Below, piece after piece: positions 43,974-56,365 of a stretch of 64,000 nucleotides of DNA. The notes beneath the pieces were generated by a model that saw only the letters and a program-made list of their open reading frames with translations, ran no database searches and was not told where the DNA came from. How positions within the stretch are numbered: the stretch's first letter is position 1; each line of letters begins with the position of its first letter. A program made the translations under genes and the position numbers. The DNA is from Hydractinia symbiolongicarpus (Eukaryota > Cnidaria > Hydrozoa > Anthoathecata > Hydractiniidae), in assembly GCF_029227915.1 (NCBI RefSeq), contig NC_079882.1, positions 21,953,001-22,017,000 on the forward strand. The letters are read 5' to 3'.

Positions 43974-46667
43974 CCAGCCCATGAGAGTTTATTGGTAATT
44001 TATGTATGTCCATAAGGGTAATTTACTGATTCAATAAGCTTTAGCTGACCAATTGGGTCATTTTACTAAAAAAAGAGCAAACCCTTTTTATCGCTTGTAA
44101 GATTTTGGTAGATGTTTTGTTAATAAAAATTAGACATAACGATCTCTGTTTTTCTCCCAATGCGCAGCCTTTTTAACCACCACTAGATTGGCTTACACAC
44201 TGCATGCCACAACATTCGTTAAGCTTAAAAGAGTGCTTCCCTTTCAGCTTAGACAAAAAGTAACAGTATCTTGGTTGGCAACGTAGAAGTACCAGTAAAC
44301 TAAAACTAGTATCAGCTAAAAAGAGTTTTAATTCCGTACCATGTTTTAAATTCTTCTCTTCGTACTATTAAATTGTTTTAAAAACGTCGTACTCATTGAT
44401 GTGGATTAGATAACCCTTTTTTATAAACAACACGAGACTCAAATCCTTTTAAAAACAAAGCGACTGGCGAGAGGGTGAATAACAGATGAAAACACGTATT
44501 TTAAAAACAAAAATTCCGAGGTGTTTTTTTGTAAAATTTATCCTGTTGAAAATATAGAGAAATCGCATGAATGTAACATTTGTCAACGTCGATCCAAGGG
44601 CTTTTTGTATAATGATTTTTGTACAAGGTTGTGGCAGATTTTGCTATTCGCAAAATTTATTAAAACTATTCATTCACAATTTGCAAACATTCCATTAGGG
44701 TAGTTCTATTTGGATGTTATTGACGTGTATACAAGGAAAAGTGTGACTAATATGTCGTCAGGAATGCCAAATGATCGCACTATTCAAAACATTTTTTTAG
44801 TGGGACTTATTTTTGCGATTAATCAACTTTTGACCCAACTTATCTCGAAATCTTGTTTTGCGAAATTTAAAGGATTCGTTCAGGCCCCTCTTAAAGTATG
44901 TCAAACATTTTCTTATCACCGAAGTTTAATCTTACTGAAAAGTCTGACCATTTGCGATGGTCGACTCCCTAAATGTAGCAAATTTCGATCCTTAAAGTTC
45001 CTTCCGGGAAATCTTCATAGAAATGTCTAAATATGCCTCGGGATTAAATTTGTTGAAAATGAAATTTAAGTTTTCTGAGAAACCTTTCAGCGAAATATTA
45101 AGCTGCCTAATACCGCAGCATTTGCATTCATAACTTGTCGTACGGTATTATATGTCGCCTTTAGGCATCCAAATGACTTGCAATTTCAGTAATTAACAAG
45201 AGAACCCATTTGGTGTTAATAGTACTCAGCCTGCAGTTAAACAAAGTTACTAACGACTTTTATAACGTACCTGTGTTAACTTTTTAATAAGAAAACAGGT
45301 AGAAAAGGTTTTAACCATTTTATTTTCAGACATCCGCAGGGCGGGTACTCTGGATTACCATTTTAGAAAGGCTATATCTAAAAATCTAGCGACTTTTGGA
45401 CGCAGCGAAACTTGTAAATTACTTTTTTCAACTTTTTTTTCAATTTACATGACAGAAAAGTTTAAAACACGAATTATATTTTTTTTGTCAAATAAATTTC
45501 CTTTAGCCTACGTGATTCAAAAATATTAAACAACTGCAACAACTGAAATTACAAAATGAACTTGTAACATTTTCGAGGCCACAAATTATGTTGTGTCTCA
45601 GATGTTGCTACATTCCATGACCCGATATCAAACCCATCATGGCTTTTAGTTTTTACTTTAGATATCGTCTCCATTTCATGAAATAAAATCCGGTAAAATC
45701 TTCGAAAATAATCTGAAGCAACTTAAATACTCAACCAACTAGTTAGCCTGCTAAATTTTCTATATTCAATGCGATTGCATTTTTATGTCCTTAATTTAGA
45801 AAACTATGTATAAAAGAGCCTATTTGTGCGTATCTATGTAAAGAAGCACAAAAATTTACTTTTACTTTCATTGCATTTTAACCGAAAGCGTCATGTAAAA
45901 GGAACATGAGTTTTGACTTGAGTTTTAATATAAGGGCTGAGTGTAATAATGACAGTTTAAACCTTTGCGTACTGAAATATGCTTTTTAAATTTCCATAGC
46001 CTGTCCAGCAAGTAAGAATGAGACAAGTGCGATGTTGAACAAAGTCAAGAAAAGAAGGCACTCTGTTAGCGGTCAAGGTTTTGTTTTATACATAAGAAAA
46101 TATATGCTACATTATATCTACAAAAGCTTTGCACTTCATAAATTTCATGAAATGATCGCTACTAAATTACACTAAATTTTAAGTTTGCATTCAATGTTAA
46201 ACGTTAAAATAATTACATTTAAAATTTAAATACACAACCCCATCAAGATAAAAATCAAAGTGTTTTCCATGGTTTAAAACATCGAATATCCATGTTTTTC
46301 CATGATTAGGTATTACTACTGTGAAATTTTATACACAATTATTACAATGCAAAATTTGATTGAATTAAATAAGACTTTTGAAGTGAATTAAATTTGATGC
46401 ATCTTCCATACCGCAATGAGTAATAAGACAATTTTAATAATCTTAAAAAATGGTAAGCTTTACTTCATTTTTACGTCTTCGAATTAAAAAATCAAGTTTT
46501 TAAAATTGGTGATTTTTTGATAATCCGTAGAATTTAGAGAATGGCCGAATAGTTTAAACTTGGCTCAAATGCGAATCCTCTAAGTTGTTGGGAAATTTTC
46601 CCAAATTCTCTCAGAATAGTTTCTTAATATTCCGCAATTTCAAATTAGTGGGAGGTGCGCTACGTTA
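43974..46667. other. RFC3-CKAP2 convergent intergenic region
   Basis: About 2.7 kb between the 3' ends of two convergent genes. Open frames here (44521-44703 and 44710-45030 on +) show no recognisable domain and overlap TTTTGCGAA-type repeat words. Nothing else is supported. Confidence 0.5.
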
Positions 46668-46673
46668 TTTATT
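46668..46673 (-). other. Candidate poly(A) signal for the CKAP2-like gene
   Basis: AATAAA on the minus strand about 70 bases beyond the stop codon at 46743. Confidence 0.5.
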
Positions 46674-46742
46674 ATTTTCTATTTTTGTTCAGCTATTATC
46701 ATTTGAGTATTCTCTCAAAAAAGATCACGCATCGTTAAAGCA

Positions 46743-49700
46743 TCACATAAATGACAAATCCTTCTCCTCCTCCATCTGTAGGTCTGCTTCAAACTCGTCC
46801 TTGATCATCCAGCCGTTATTTAAAGGAGTGTTTATCGTTTTATTTGGAACAAAATGTATTTTTCCCTCCAAGATATCATTCTCAACTTCACTGGGTGACT
46901 CAACAAAATGTTGAAACGATTTCAGGTAGCTGGGAAGATCAGACTTTCGAAAACGCGCAGATCTGCGTACAGGCGTCATGATTTTTCGATTGATTTGAGC
47001 ATTTAACCTGCAAAAGAAAAATATATGAAATTAAGAAAAAAAAATGTTTTAACGAGAGAAATGCGTTAAATCTGGCCTAACCAACAATAATTATTTTGCG
47101 AAATTCAATTTTTTTTTTCTTATTTTGAATTGGCTGAATCAAAATCATAAAATAACGATCCGCTCAAATTATTTTTGACGATTTTCGACGTTTTCAAAAA
47201 AATTCCGACAAAATTTAGGGAGGTAAGATACAATACAAAAAAGAACAAATATCAAACCTCTTTTTAAATGTTTTTGACTCAACAATACAAAACTTGATGA
47301 TCGAAGACTTAAACTGCACCGGGCTGGTCGTGTCTGCAGCAAAATGAACTTTTCTTCCGGGTGTTATGGCGTACTTCGTTAAATAGTCTTCAAACACATC
47401 GTCACCTGCGAAATAAAAAAATTATAACACACAACACAGCAGCATAGTTATTTATTTGTTTAAATTATTTAATATTTACCTTTATCCTGAGATTCAATCT
47501 TCTCCAAGAAAAGACAGATCTCTTTCTTAATCTTTTCTTCAGGCTAAATACAAAACAAAATATTGGTGTATGATTGACCGTTCTACAAACGGGAAGAACA
47601 ACACAATTGGCATGAAAATTTTTATATTTTCTACCTTTGCATTAAAAGTATACGCTTGTTCCAGGAGACAAATCACTCTTTGTACGTCATTTTCAACTAA
47701 TCTTGCACAACATATCCAGTAATCTGCTTGTTGTACTATCTCAGGAAATTTGTGAATCAGATCATCCAAGGAAGTTTGAATTTCTTCTTTATTCTGAAAT
47801 AATATATAACAAAATTATAACAGTTGTTTTTAAAACTATTACTAGCCCCAGCTAATACAATTTTCACGTAAAAAGATATGAGAGAAAGATGTAAAGAACT
47901 GGGAATTATAATAAAAAACAAAACAAAAATTAAAAAGCGAATTTTCAGTAGAGTTAGGAAATGAAGGAAGTCTGGAACACAATTTGAATAGAAAATTATG
48001 AACTACTTCTACCCACGTCATTTTATTAATACCTTTCTAACTATCGATTTAAACATCCCGTTTATAATTTCCTTCCTCTATATTATTTTAACAAGAGTTT
48101 AAAGTGTGATGTGGAAACGAAGATGTCTACGTTTAAATTAAGACTTGTGGGTTATTATAACGATCAGAGAAATTTCACGGAATAATAGTACCAAAAGTTA
48201 CTAACATTTCAAATATTTTGACACATTCGGCAAATTTCGAGGAAATTATTTGCAAACAGATTGAAACAGTAAGAAATATTTTCGGACTGAAAAAGACTAA
48301 AGAGTTTTTAAGATGAGCCAATACGGACATTAAAGCTAAATAGGAAAATTCTAATGGATGACTCACAAACTTAAAAGTGTACGCTACGTCAAATCTTTTC
48401 TTCCTGCCATAAAAATTTGAGTATCGTAAAACCGTGAAATCCCAAGCACTCAGACATACGCCGGGGTAATAAGTTTAACATAATTTATAATCTCCAAAAT
48501 AGTCTCCAAATAGAACTAGAGTTCTGTGGCAGTCAGTCCCGCTCTCTGAGAAAAACTCCCCTTTTTTAGAAAGCCTCCATCGTTCGATTCATTCACATGT
48601 TCCTGCAAAATTTGCACTTCAACCCTCTAATCTTGTTGAGCCTTACTATTTTTTTACTTAATTTTTTCATCTTATTTTATATTTCCTTTTTTTTGTATAG
48701 TAGATTTAAATTAGTTCTGAACTTTTGCAAAATTGACTTTAAATGATAAAAAAAGAAAGAAAAATTAATGTTTTATGGTATGAAATATTTAAACATCAAA
48801 AGATTTAACGTTTTTAAGTCACCCCTCATTAATAAAAGGGGTAGATAAAATTAATACACAAACAACTTACTATTTCTTTGTTTTCAAGTAAATGTTCAAG
48901 CTGTTGTTGCACATCTTTAACATCCAATTTACTTTCTAAGGTGAATGTAGAATTCAAATCTACCTCGGGTGTAGACGTTGCTTTACGTTCCGTTACATCA
49001 GGTGATGAGTACAAACGCGGCGGCGAAGGTAAGCTGGCTTCTCTTTTATTTGATTTTACTCGAGTTGGGAAAGGACTGTTTATATAACGTTTGGTTTTCT
49101 TTGTGTGTGGAGTGACATGTGGAGTTTTTCTACATAAGATTTAAATAAAAACCTTTGACAAAATCGCAGATATATATAATTTTTTTTTCTACAAAACAGG
49201 TTTTTATTTCTATCAACACTGAAAGAAAATCTATCAATTTTGACAACAAATTGCCAAACACAAAGAAAGCTTAAAAACAAAAAATCATAGGCTATCCCTA
49301 CTCTTGTAAATTTAGCTTATGCTTCCAACATTCAAATATCCCTAAAGGTTGGTAAACACTATTTTAAAGAGTTTGCACGAAGGTTTAGATGAAGATTTTG
49401 GTTCGCCCAAATGATGGGTGATCATAATCGGTGCAATGTTGCATGTCAACACTACTTCGCACTGCTAAAAGTTTGGTGGTGGAACTTCATATAAAATCAA
49501 TCATGATTTACTACTTTTTGCTTCTACGTATTACTGCTAAATTCCTTTTTACTAAACTGTAATCTTATTTAGTTGTATTGAAATTTTTATTATTATAAAA
49601 TCAACCTAAATTCTCATGTATTTTCAACAAAAAAAACACTTTATTTAAAATTAAAAATATACGAAGCTTTTCGTAACAGTATTACAAGTGATTCTATTGA

Positions 49701-51537
49701 AATGTTTACTCAAAATATTAGATGTTCAAATGTGTAGAATTTTGATAAACTGTTTAGCTCATCCCTCAAGATGTCTAACAAAAATAAATTAATTAAGACA
49801 TACTTAGAAAGAAACTAACTTCTATATCATACACTAAGGAGAGACGTGACAAATAAATGTATTGTTACCCTTTTGCTTCCAACCACAAGTCAAGTCTTTC
49901 TCTAAAAAAACACAAAGAATTTAAATAACAAAAAAGAAATCAGTAAAACCACTTTTTGTCATTAATTCCAATTCGCCTTTCATACGAACATAGCTAAATA
50001 GATGCTACAGTATCTTTCAAATTCTAGGCTAATCTATTTTTGTCTTGTTGTTATACTTTCATCATCTGATGATGATGATGTTATACTTTCAGCAAATCCA
50101 GAAATCATTCATCAACATCTTTAATTTAATCTAAGAGTCCACCATCATGTCATCTGTCACCTTACTGTCAAAAAGGCTCCTTTAAGTTGGCAAAAGCAAT
50201 ATTAAAAATTTTAAACTAAAAACACATACAGCATATTTAATGTTTTATTTGCCCAAGGTGTGTTTTGTATTGTCTTCTTTGTTTTGTTCTGATGTTCAGG
50301 TTTAAAATTAATATTTGCCATTGTGTTAGGCATTGTTTGTCGTCGCGTTTTCCTTGTGAGATCAAGTTCAGGTAATTTAGGATGTGGTGCCATAGTATGT
50401 CTTCTCGAGTTGTTTTGTTTTGATTTATGTTTCAAAACGACAGGCTTGTATGAAGGACTTGCAACCACTTTAGATAACGCACGTTTCCTTGACAACAGGG
50501 GATGACAATTTTCTTTTCTTGTCAGTCTATGAAAAGATAAAAAAATATCAGTAAAAATATTATTTTTCTTGTTTATGTGAGGAAGTCTCGCATACCCTTT
50601 TTCGGCCCTCCATTTCTCTAGCTGTTCGCTAAAAGTAAAAACAGATTTATAAATTTTATATGTCAGTTTATATTTCACAATCAAAATCATGTCAAGGTTT
50701 GCAGTTTTTTTTAATGTGATGTGCATGAAGGAAGTCCATTTGTTTTGATGTGCTATTCCTAACTGTGTAAACTTAAATGACGCCTTCCTTTTGCTATTAA
50801 AAGGGTTTATACAGTAAAAAAGATGTTGATATTGACATGAAACATAATTTTGCTATGACAGAAATATAACATGTTATATTTCTGTCATAGCAAATTTTAA
50901 CACTTTCATAAAAAGATATGTTTGGCTAATTCTAAACCAAAATTCTAAAAATTCATTTGGTGTTACAAAAGTATTTAGCAAAAATACCATACCGTCTGCT
51001 TAATGAATTAGCGTCATTCACTTTTGGGATTCTAAACAAATACAGGACTGATAGTTAATTACATTGCAATTCTTATAGTGCATTAAACTCTAAAGCGTAA
51101 AAGTATGACTACAATATTTCATAATCTTTCATAACATATATACAGTGTGTTGTAATTGTTACTTGTGTTTGAGAAAAGATTTTATACAAAATAGTTAGTT
51201 TATTCCTTGATTACAATACCTTTTAGGTTGTACTGATATATTCTCATTTGTTTTCGCAACATTAGATACTCTATGTGCTTTATAAATAGATTTTGTGGGT
51301 GGTTTCAACCTTTGTGGTTTTATGTCAATGTGATTTGATGATTTGAGTATTCTTTGGGGTTTTCCTACAAAATAAAATTTAATGAAAATGTAAAACAACA
51401 TCCAGACAAATGAAACAACAATTAAAAGAACTTTTAGATCAGATGGTCAAAAACATACCAATTTTTACAGGTACTTTTGCAGATTTAATTGCTCTTGTAG
51501 TTCCATATTGTTTATTTCCATAGTTTATTCCAGTCAT
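46743..51537 (-). CDS. Cytoskeleton-associated protein 2 (CKAP2/CKAP2L)-like, 11 exons
   Basis: Microtubule-associated mitotic spindle protein family. Exons, 5' to 3': 51537-51459, 51364-51220, 51031-50993, 50628-50596, 50526-50230, 49901-49869, 49129-48871, 47793-47635, 47543-47480, 47405-47258, 47007-46743. All junctions keep phase, giving about 506 residues. The start MTGINYGNKQ lies in an exon with an upstream acceptor (51548), so a 5' non-coding exon exists. Family marks: short repeats EQLEKWRAEKG and ERLDLWLEAKGKTP; a basic Ser/Pro/Lys-rich middle; the C-terminal CKAP2 domain FPEIVQQADYWICCARL, VICLLEQAYTFNAKPEEKIK, SSIIKFCIVES and TPVRRSARF, then PSYLKSFQHFVESPSE and HFVPNKTI. It cannot be split between CKAP2 and CKAP2L; it may precede their divergence. 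Confidence 0.88.
50849..50894. repeat. 46-bp perfect palindrome
   Basis: Two 23-base arms (starting TTTGCTATGACAGAAATATA) with no spacer, in the CKAP2-like intron between 50629 and 50992. Outside the arms the complementarity stops at once. No flanking duplication was seen. Confidence 0.9.
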
Positions 51538-51547
51538 TTTTAATAAT

Positions 51548-52835
51548 CTGAAATAAGTGAAATACGAATAAAAATACCTGTGTTCCACTTAAAGTGGTTG
51601 CCAAAATAGACAAAAAATACATTAAGGGGATTATTCTAATTTTCTTGAATTTTTGTCAATTTCACTTATTTTTAGTTTTTGTTTGCTTTTATTATTACCA
51701 TGCCGGGATGTACTGTACGGCTCGAATGTAACTTTACATGTATGCGATAGTTATCTCCTTCACATGAGCTTTTGGTAGCGTCAAAACTTTTGTTGTTATT
51801 GTTAACCTTTTGTTAAATATATGAGCTATTTTTTCATGTTGAAAACAATAGAGTGCATGTCTTGTTTGCGAAATTTATTAGCTCGTGTGAACTGTGTGTG
51901 TCCTATTGTTGTATTTAATTGCTATAGTCATCAAAAGATCAACAACAACAAAAAGATTTAAGTACCTATTGTTTTTCTCATGAACAGCAATGTTAAACCT
52001 TTCGTTCATAAATGTTATGTTTTCGCTGACACTTGTGTTTTGTGAAAGCGTGCATGCAATTTTATTTCTTTATTTCTTTAAGAACGAAAAGTGGCAATGG
52101 AAATGTTTTTTTAGATCCTGTTTAAAGATTTTTTAGATTTTGTTTTAAAAATTTGAGAACAAATCAATACACATATATAATGATTTAACTTTAACGTGTT
52201 ATGTTTGTTCATTTTTCTGAAATAATACATTTCAATAGCCTTCACGATCTTCAACAGTTTTAAACAATAACATGCATGTTACATGTAACAACAAAAGAAT
52301 ACATCAAATCTTATTGTTATGACTTGCACATGACAATAACAATAGAAAGCAATTAAGTTTGTGTGTAAACAAGAGATATGTGAAGGTTCGTTTTTTTAGA
52401 AATGGGATTGTTATACAATGATTTATGATCGTGTAGTAAAGTACATATGCAGTACAAAAAATACATTGTTTACCTTTGCCTTTTTTTTCTAATTTACTTT
52501 CTTTTTCTCTTTTAATTTACTGGTTTTACCATGCGTGAATAACGTAAAAGTGGCTTTTCAAACTGAAACCTCCGCCATTTCTTTTTCTGTTTTTAAAAAT
52601 GCCCGCCGTGAGGTATACCAAAATAATAGGACCCGTGACCCAACATTAGATCCAGGACCCAGGGATTCAAATGCGGTTGACCTAGACGACCTTTTTCTCC
52701 CAGGACATTTCTTCTTTTTATGGAATTCACTCAGACGCCTAAAGACTGGAGTCTTGAGGTGTAATCTCAACCGGGTAATTATCTTAAATTTAGAGTTGCA
52801 AAAATGAAAATGTAAAAACAAGCAATCTCGTTCCC
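51548..52835. other. Upstream region of the CKAP2-like gene
   Basis: AT-rich; should contain the promoter and a non-coding first exon of the minus-strand CKAP2-like gene. Frames at 52535-52821 on both strands show no known domain. Confidence 0.4.
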
Positions 52836-52873
52836 AAGTTGAGTATTATCTTTATTCCATCAACTTTTTGTGA

Positions 52874-53430
52874 CTTAAGCTAGAGCAACACGAGGGGATT
52901 TTTTCATGCGCATGCAACGAGACTTGTTTCATTCCTAAAAATATTGCATGTGTCGCCACCACAAAACCAACAAATGTTTTTTACAAACGAAACAAGGAAA
53001 GATAGAATCACCTAACGGCTTTGTCGACCGGGAAGATGAATCTGGAAATGTAATAAAAGCTCATGGAGAAAAAATTTGCCATCTAAAAGTTGGCTGAATG
53101 ATAAGGCAAACGCAGACGAAGAATCACTAGATGTAAACATTTTTGGTTAATAGAAAATATGTCGCAAAATTGTGCTTCAATGCAAGGGAGGTTGGGGGCG
53201 GCAAACAGTAAAACATTTTAAAAAATTATTGTCATCACAAAATTGGCCCTGCAACAACAATGTCCCTGCAATAAATAAGTACGATTCTTTTGTCCCAGGG
53301 ACTTTTTTGATGTGTTACAACAAATTCTTAGTTATGAAACACGATGGAACTTTTACATGTACGTGCAATGCATCGTGTTGCATTGTATACGCATGAAAAA
53401 CTCAATCATGTCTCCCTAGCTTTACTTAAG
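52874..53430. mobile_element. MITE with CTTAAG/GCTAG ends, copy 1
   Basis: Left end CTTAAGCTAGAGCAACACGA followed by a TTTTTTCATGCGCATGCAAC segment; right end, read inverted, CTTAAGTAAAGCTAGGGAGA followed by GTTTTTCATGCGTATACAAT. Imperfect inverted ends over about 50 bases. The TTTTCATGCG word is shared with the Harbinger-like pieces at 36170. Non-coding inside. Confidence 0.55.
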
Positions 53431-55425
53431 GTTGATAGATTTGTGAGATAAAGCTAGTGTTTTCCATCACATTCTCATCCCCAGGGTTTGTTGTCTAATG
53501 TGTGAAGCCTAGGTTCATGTCAAAAAGACAAGGACCCTGAGGACGAGTTGTCATCGCTCTCCAGAATATGAATAATAAACAACCAAAATAATTCACACAA
53601 AGAAATGTTTAGGTGTATAAGCAAATCACAAACAAAGTGGCCTTAAGGAATTCTTAACACCTATCGTTGATTCCTTGGTTTGGTGTGCCTAGTTTGGGTG
53701 TTTACAAGATGCACCACAGCCCCGTAGGAAGCAAAATTGTAGAGAGTTGTAGGAGCAATACCCATTTGCCCACCTGGTTGCTACGGCCTAAACAACTTTT
53801 TTACAAGTTTCTTCAGTAGAAAACCTATTGTACGCAATGTTGTTGCAATGTTGTTTCTATCCAGCACCATTTTATAGCACATAGATTAACTGCGTTTCAG
53901 GTGGTATTGAAATATACAACAAGCAAATAAATTATCGGATTTGCATATAATTAACGAATACATATACAAAAAAAATGGAAAAAAGGTCAAACATGGTATT
54001 ATATACCAACTTCGTCCCCAGTCGTTCAAGATTAGAAAGAAAACATGCGCTTGGGACGAGATTTGGTTTCGCTTTGGCACTTTCACGTTAGATATTGTTC
54101 TATAGTAGCGTAGAGTAGAGTAGCGTGATTTCGCAACAATCTAGTTTTTTTTCTTCTTTTTTTTGTAAAAGGTGATTCAGGATAAAGAGAAAAAGAATCC
54201 CTGTGAATGAGATAAGCATGGTTTTTAAAGAAATTGTCCGTTATAACGGAAGTCCGCTTACATATTAGCTCCTTTTTCGCCGCAAATTTTTTTGGATTTT
54301 GAGGGGTAAATTGTTTTATTTAGGAAAGGGAGATGTTTAATTCATGTCAAACATTAAATTTGAATTTCGCTATGAAAATGGACCAAATTTTTTCGTAAAG
54401 CTCAATTTTTCAACTCCTAAATGACAACATTTTGAGTAGGTGACGAAAATTGCCACCGGTGAATAGTTAAGGCTGTCAATTATACGTCTGTGGTATTATA
54501 TTTATTAATCAGTGTAGCTTTGTTAGGGGATGTAATTAAATTTTTATCGTTATAAAGATGGCAATAGATTTATAGGTTCGATTTATGCTTTATTTCGATA
54601 AAAACTTTAAAAACAACATATTTACGTCATAGTTCAAGAAAAATCAAGCGGTGTTGTTTTGATGTTTGCATCGCATTTTACTCGCGTGAGAAAAAATCAA
54701 AAAGTTTAGGTAAGATCAAGGCAGACGAGTTGGCCCTGCAACCGGGCTGGCTCGGCTTTCATGTAAACAACATCTAATTCTTAACTAACTCGTACACGAA
54801 TAACATGCGAACGCAATATTTTCACATGTTCACACCAAAAATATAATTCTTATTGCATACAAATAAGATGCGAATTCGCATTAGAATAACATTCGCACTG
54901 GTGTGAACCTGGCTGTCGACAGGAGTGTGCAATAAAAAAAAGACAGCGGTAAAGACAATACTTGATGAAACATTTCTTGCTAAACATGTTGTTTCGTAGC
55001 ATTTATGGTTTTAACTGCAGTATCTTGTCATATCTTGTCTAGTGTTCTTTAATTTGAGATAAGCATTTTTCTTTATGTACAAAAACAAATAAACAAACAA
55101 AAAGCAAGGTTCTTTTTATTGGTTTAATATTCTAAGAAATTTCACGCAAATATAAACAATAAATACAAATTTACAAAAAAAAGATATCTTTTTCGTTCAC
55201 CAAACATCTGCTAGGTTTACCTTGGATTAGATTAAACGTATATTAATGGTTTAAACGAAACAAGAAAGGGAAGCGCAGATTAATCCTTATCAATATTTTA
55301 AATCTTAAGCTAATTAAACTAATTAGTACAAACAACGGAGGTCGAGAAAAAATAACTAAAAAAGAATGTACTTAAAACGCACAAAAATTAGAAAATCGGC
55401 TACCTACATATATATAAAAAGTTTA

Positions 55426-55766
55426 TTAATCATCTGAAAGATCAATGGTTTCAGGTTTAAAATGACCAAAAATACTTGGTCGTTCGTGGCGTCCACGATC
55501 TGGAAATCTTTCCGCGTGCGCGATACGTTCCATGTGCGCTATTCGTTCTCGTTCAGCACGTTCATGACTGTAGCGAACAGGATCGTGCAAGTTTCGATTG
55601 TGGATAGGTCGAGGTTCGTGCACTCTACGCATGGTATCCATAAAATGGCTAGCGTAAGGAGGATGTATATCAGGAGGTCTAAAGGACATGGGGGGACGAT
55701 CTATTGCTGAAACATGTTCTCCTCCTTTCATCTTTAATGATTCTATATGATCACGCGGTGGCAATT
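55426..55766 (-). pseudogene. Duplicated 3' tail of the atrophin last exon
   Basis: Codes the same last 112 or so residues as 58246-58586, with one apparent change (DIHPPY against DIHSPY), through IDLSDD and the stop. It starts abruptly at the duplication junction inside the LPPRD repeat; no acceptor or promoter precedes it and its first in-frame ATG is at the MKGGEH position. It lies downstream of the intact gene on the same strand, so it could be reached only by read-through or splicing that the sequence does not support. Confidence 0.85.
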
Positions 55767-55807
55767 CACAAGTTGAGTATTATCTTTATTCCATCAACTT
55801 TTTGCGA

Positions 55808-56365
55808 CTTAAGCTAGAGCAACACGAGGGGATTTTTTCATGCGCATGCAAAGAGACTTGTTTCATTCCTGAAAATGTTTCATGTGTAGCCACCACAAAA
55901 CCAACAAGTGTTTTTTACAAACGAAACAAGGAAAGATAGAATCACCTAACGGCTTTGTCGACCGGGAAGATGAATCTGGAAATGTGATAAAAGCTACTGG
56001 AGAAAAAATTTGCCATCTAAAAGTTGGCTGAATGATAAGGCAAACGCAGACGAAGAATCACTAGATGTAAACATTTTTGGTTACTAGAAAATATGTCGCA
56101 AAATTGTGGTTCAATGCAAGGGAGGTTGGGGGCGGCAAACAATAAAACATTTAAAAAAATTATTGTCATCACAAAATTTGTCCCTGCAACAACAATGTCC
56201 CTGCAATAAAATAGTACGATTCTTTTGTCCCAGGGAATTTTTTGATGTGTTACAACAAATTCTTAGTTATGAAACACGATGGAACTTTTACATGTGCGTG
56301 CAATGCATCGTGTTGCATTGTATACGCATGAAAAACTCAATCGTGTCTCCCTAGCTTTACTTAAG
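55808..56365. mobile_element. MITE with CTTAAG/GCTAG ends, copy 2
   Basis: Same element as at 52874-53430, carried along by the duplication rather than inserted independently, since its flanks are duplicated too. Confidence 0.55.

Larger units (their letters stand above)
52836..55769. repeat. 2.9-kb tandem duplication, copy 1
   Basis: 2934 bases from AAGTTGAGTATTATC to GGTGGCAATTCAC, repeated directly as 55770-58589. It contains the 3' end of the atrophin gene's last exon (55426-55769), its 3' UTR and downstream sequence including a MITE. It differs from copy 2 by scattered substitutions, small indels and one block (53451-53582, about 132 bases) replaced in copy 2 by a short ATAGATTTGTGAGATAAT repetition. 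Confidence 0.93.

Noticed and set aside
44710-45030. 106-codon plus-strand frame after RFC3
   Set aside because: No domain recognised, overlaps TTTTGCGAA-type repeat words, and has no splice or codon signature of a gene.
52535-52821. Frames on both strands upstream of the CKAP2-like gene
   Set aside because: Both strands are open over the same stretch with no recognisable motif; could be a repeat or 5' region, not a supported gene.
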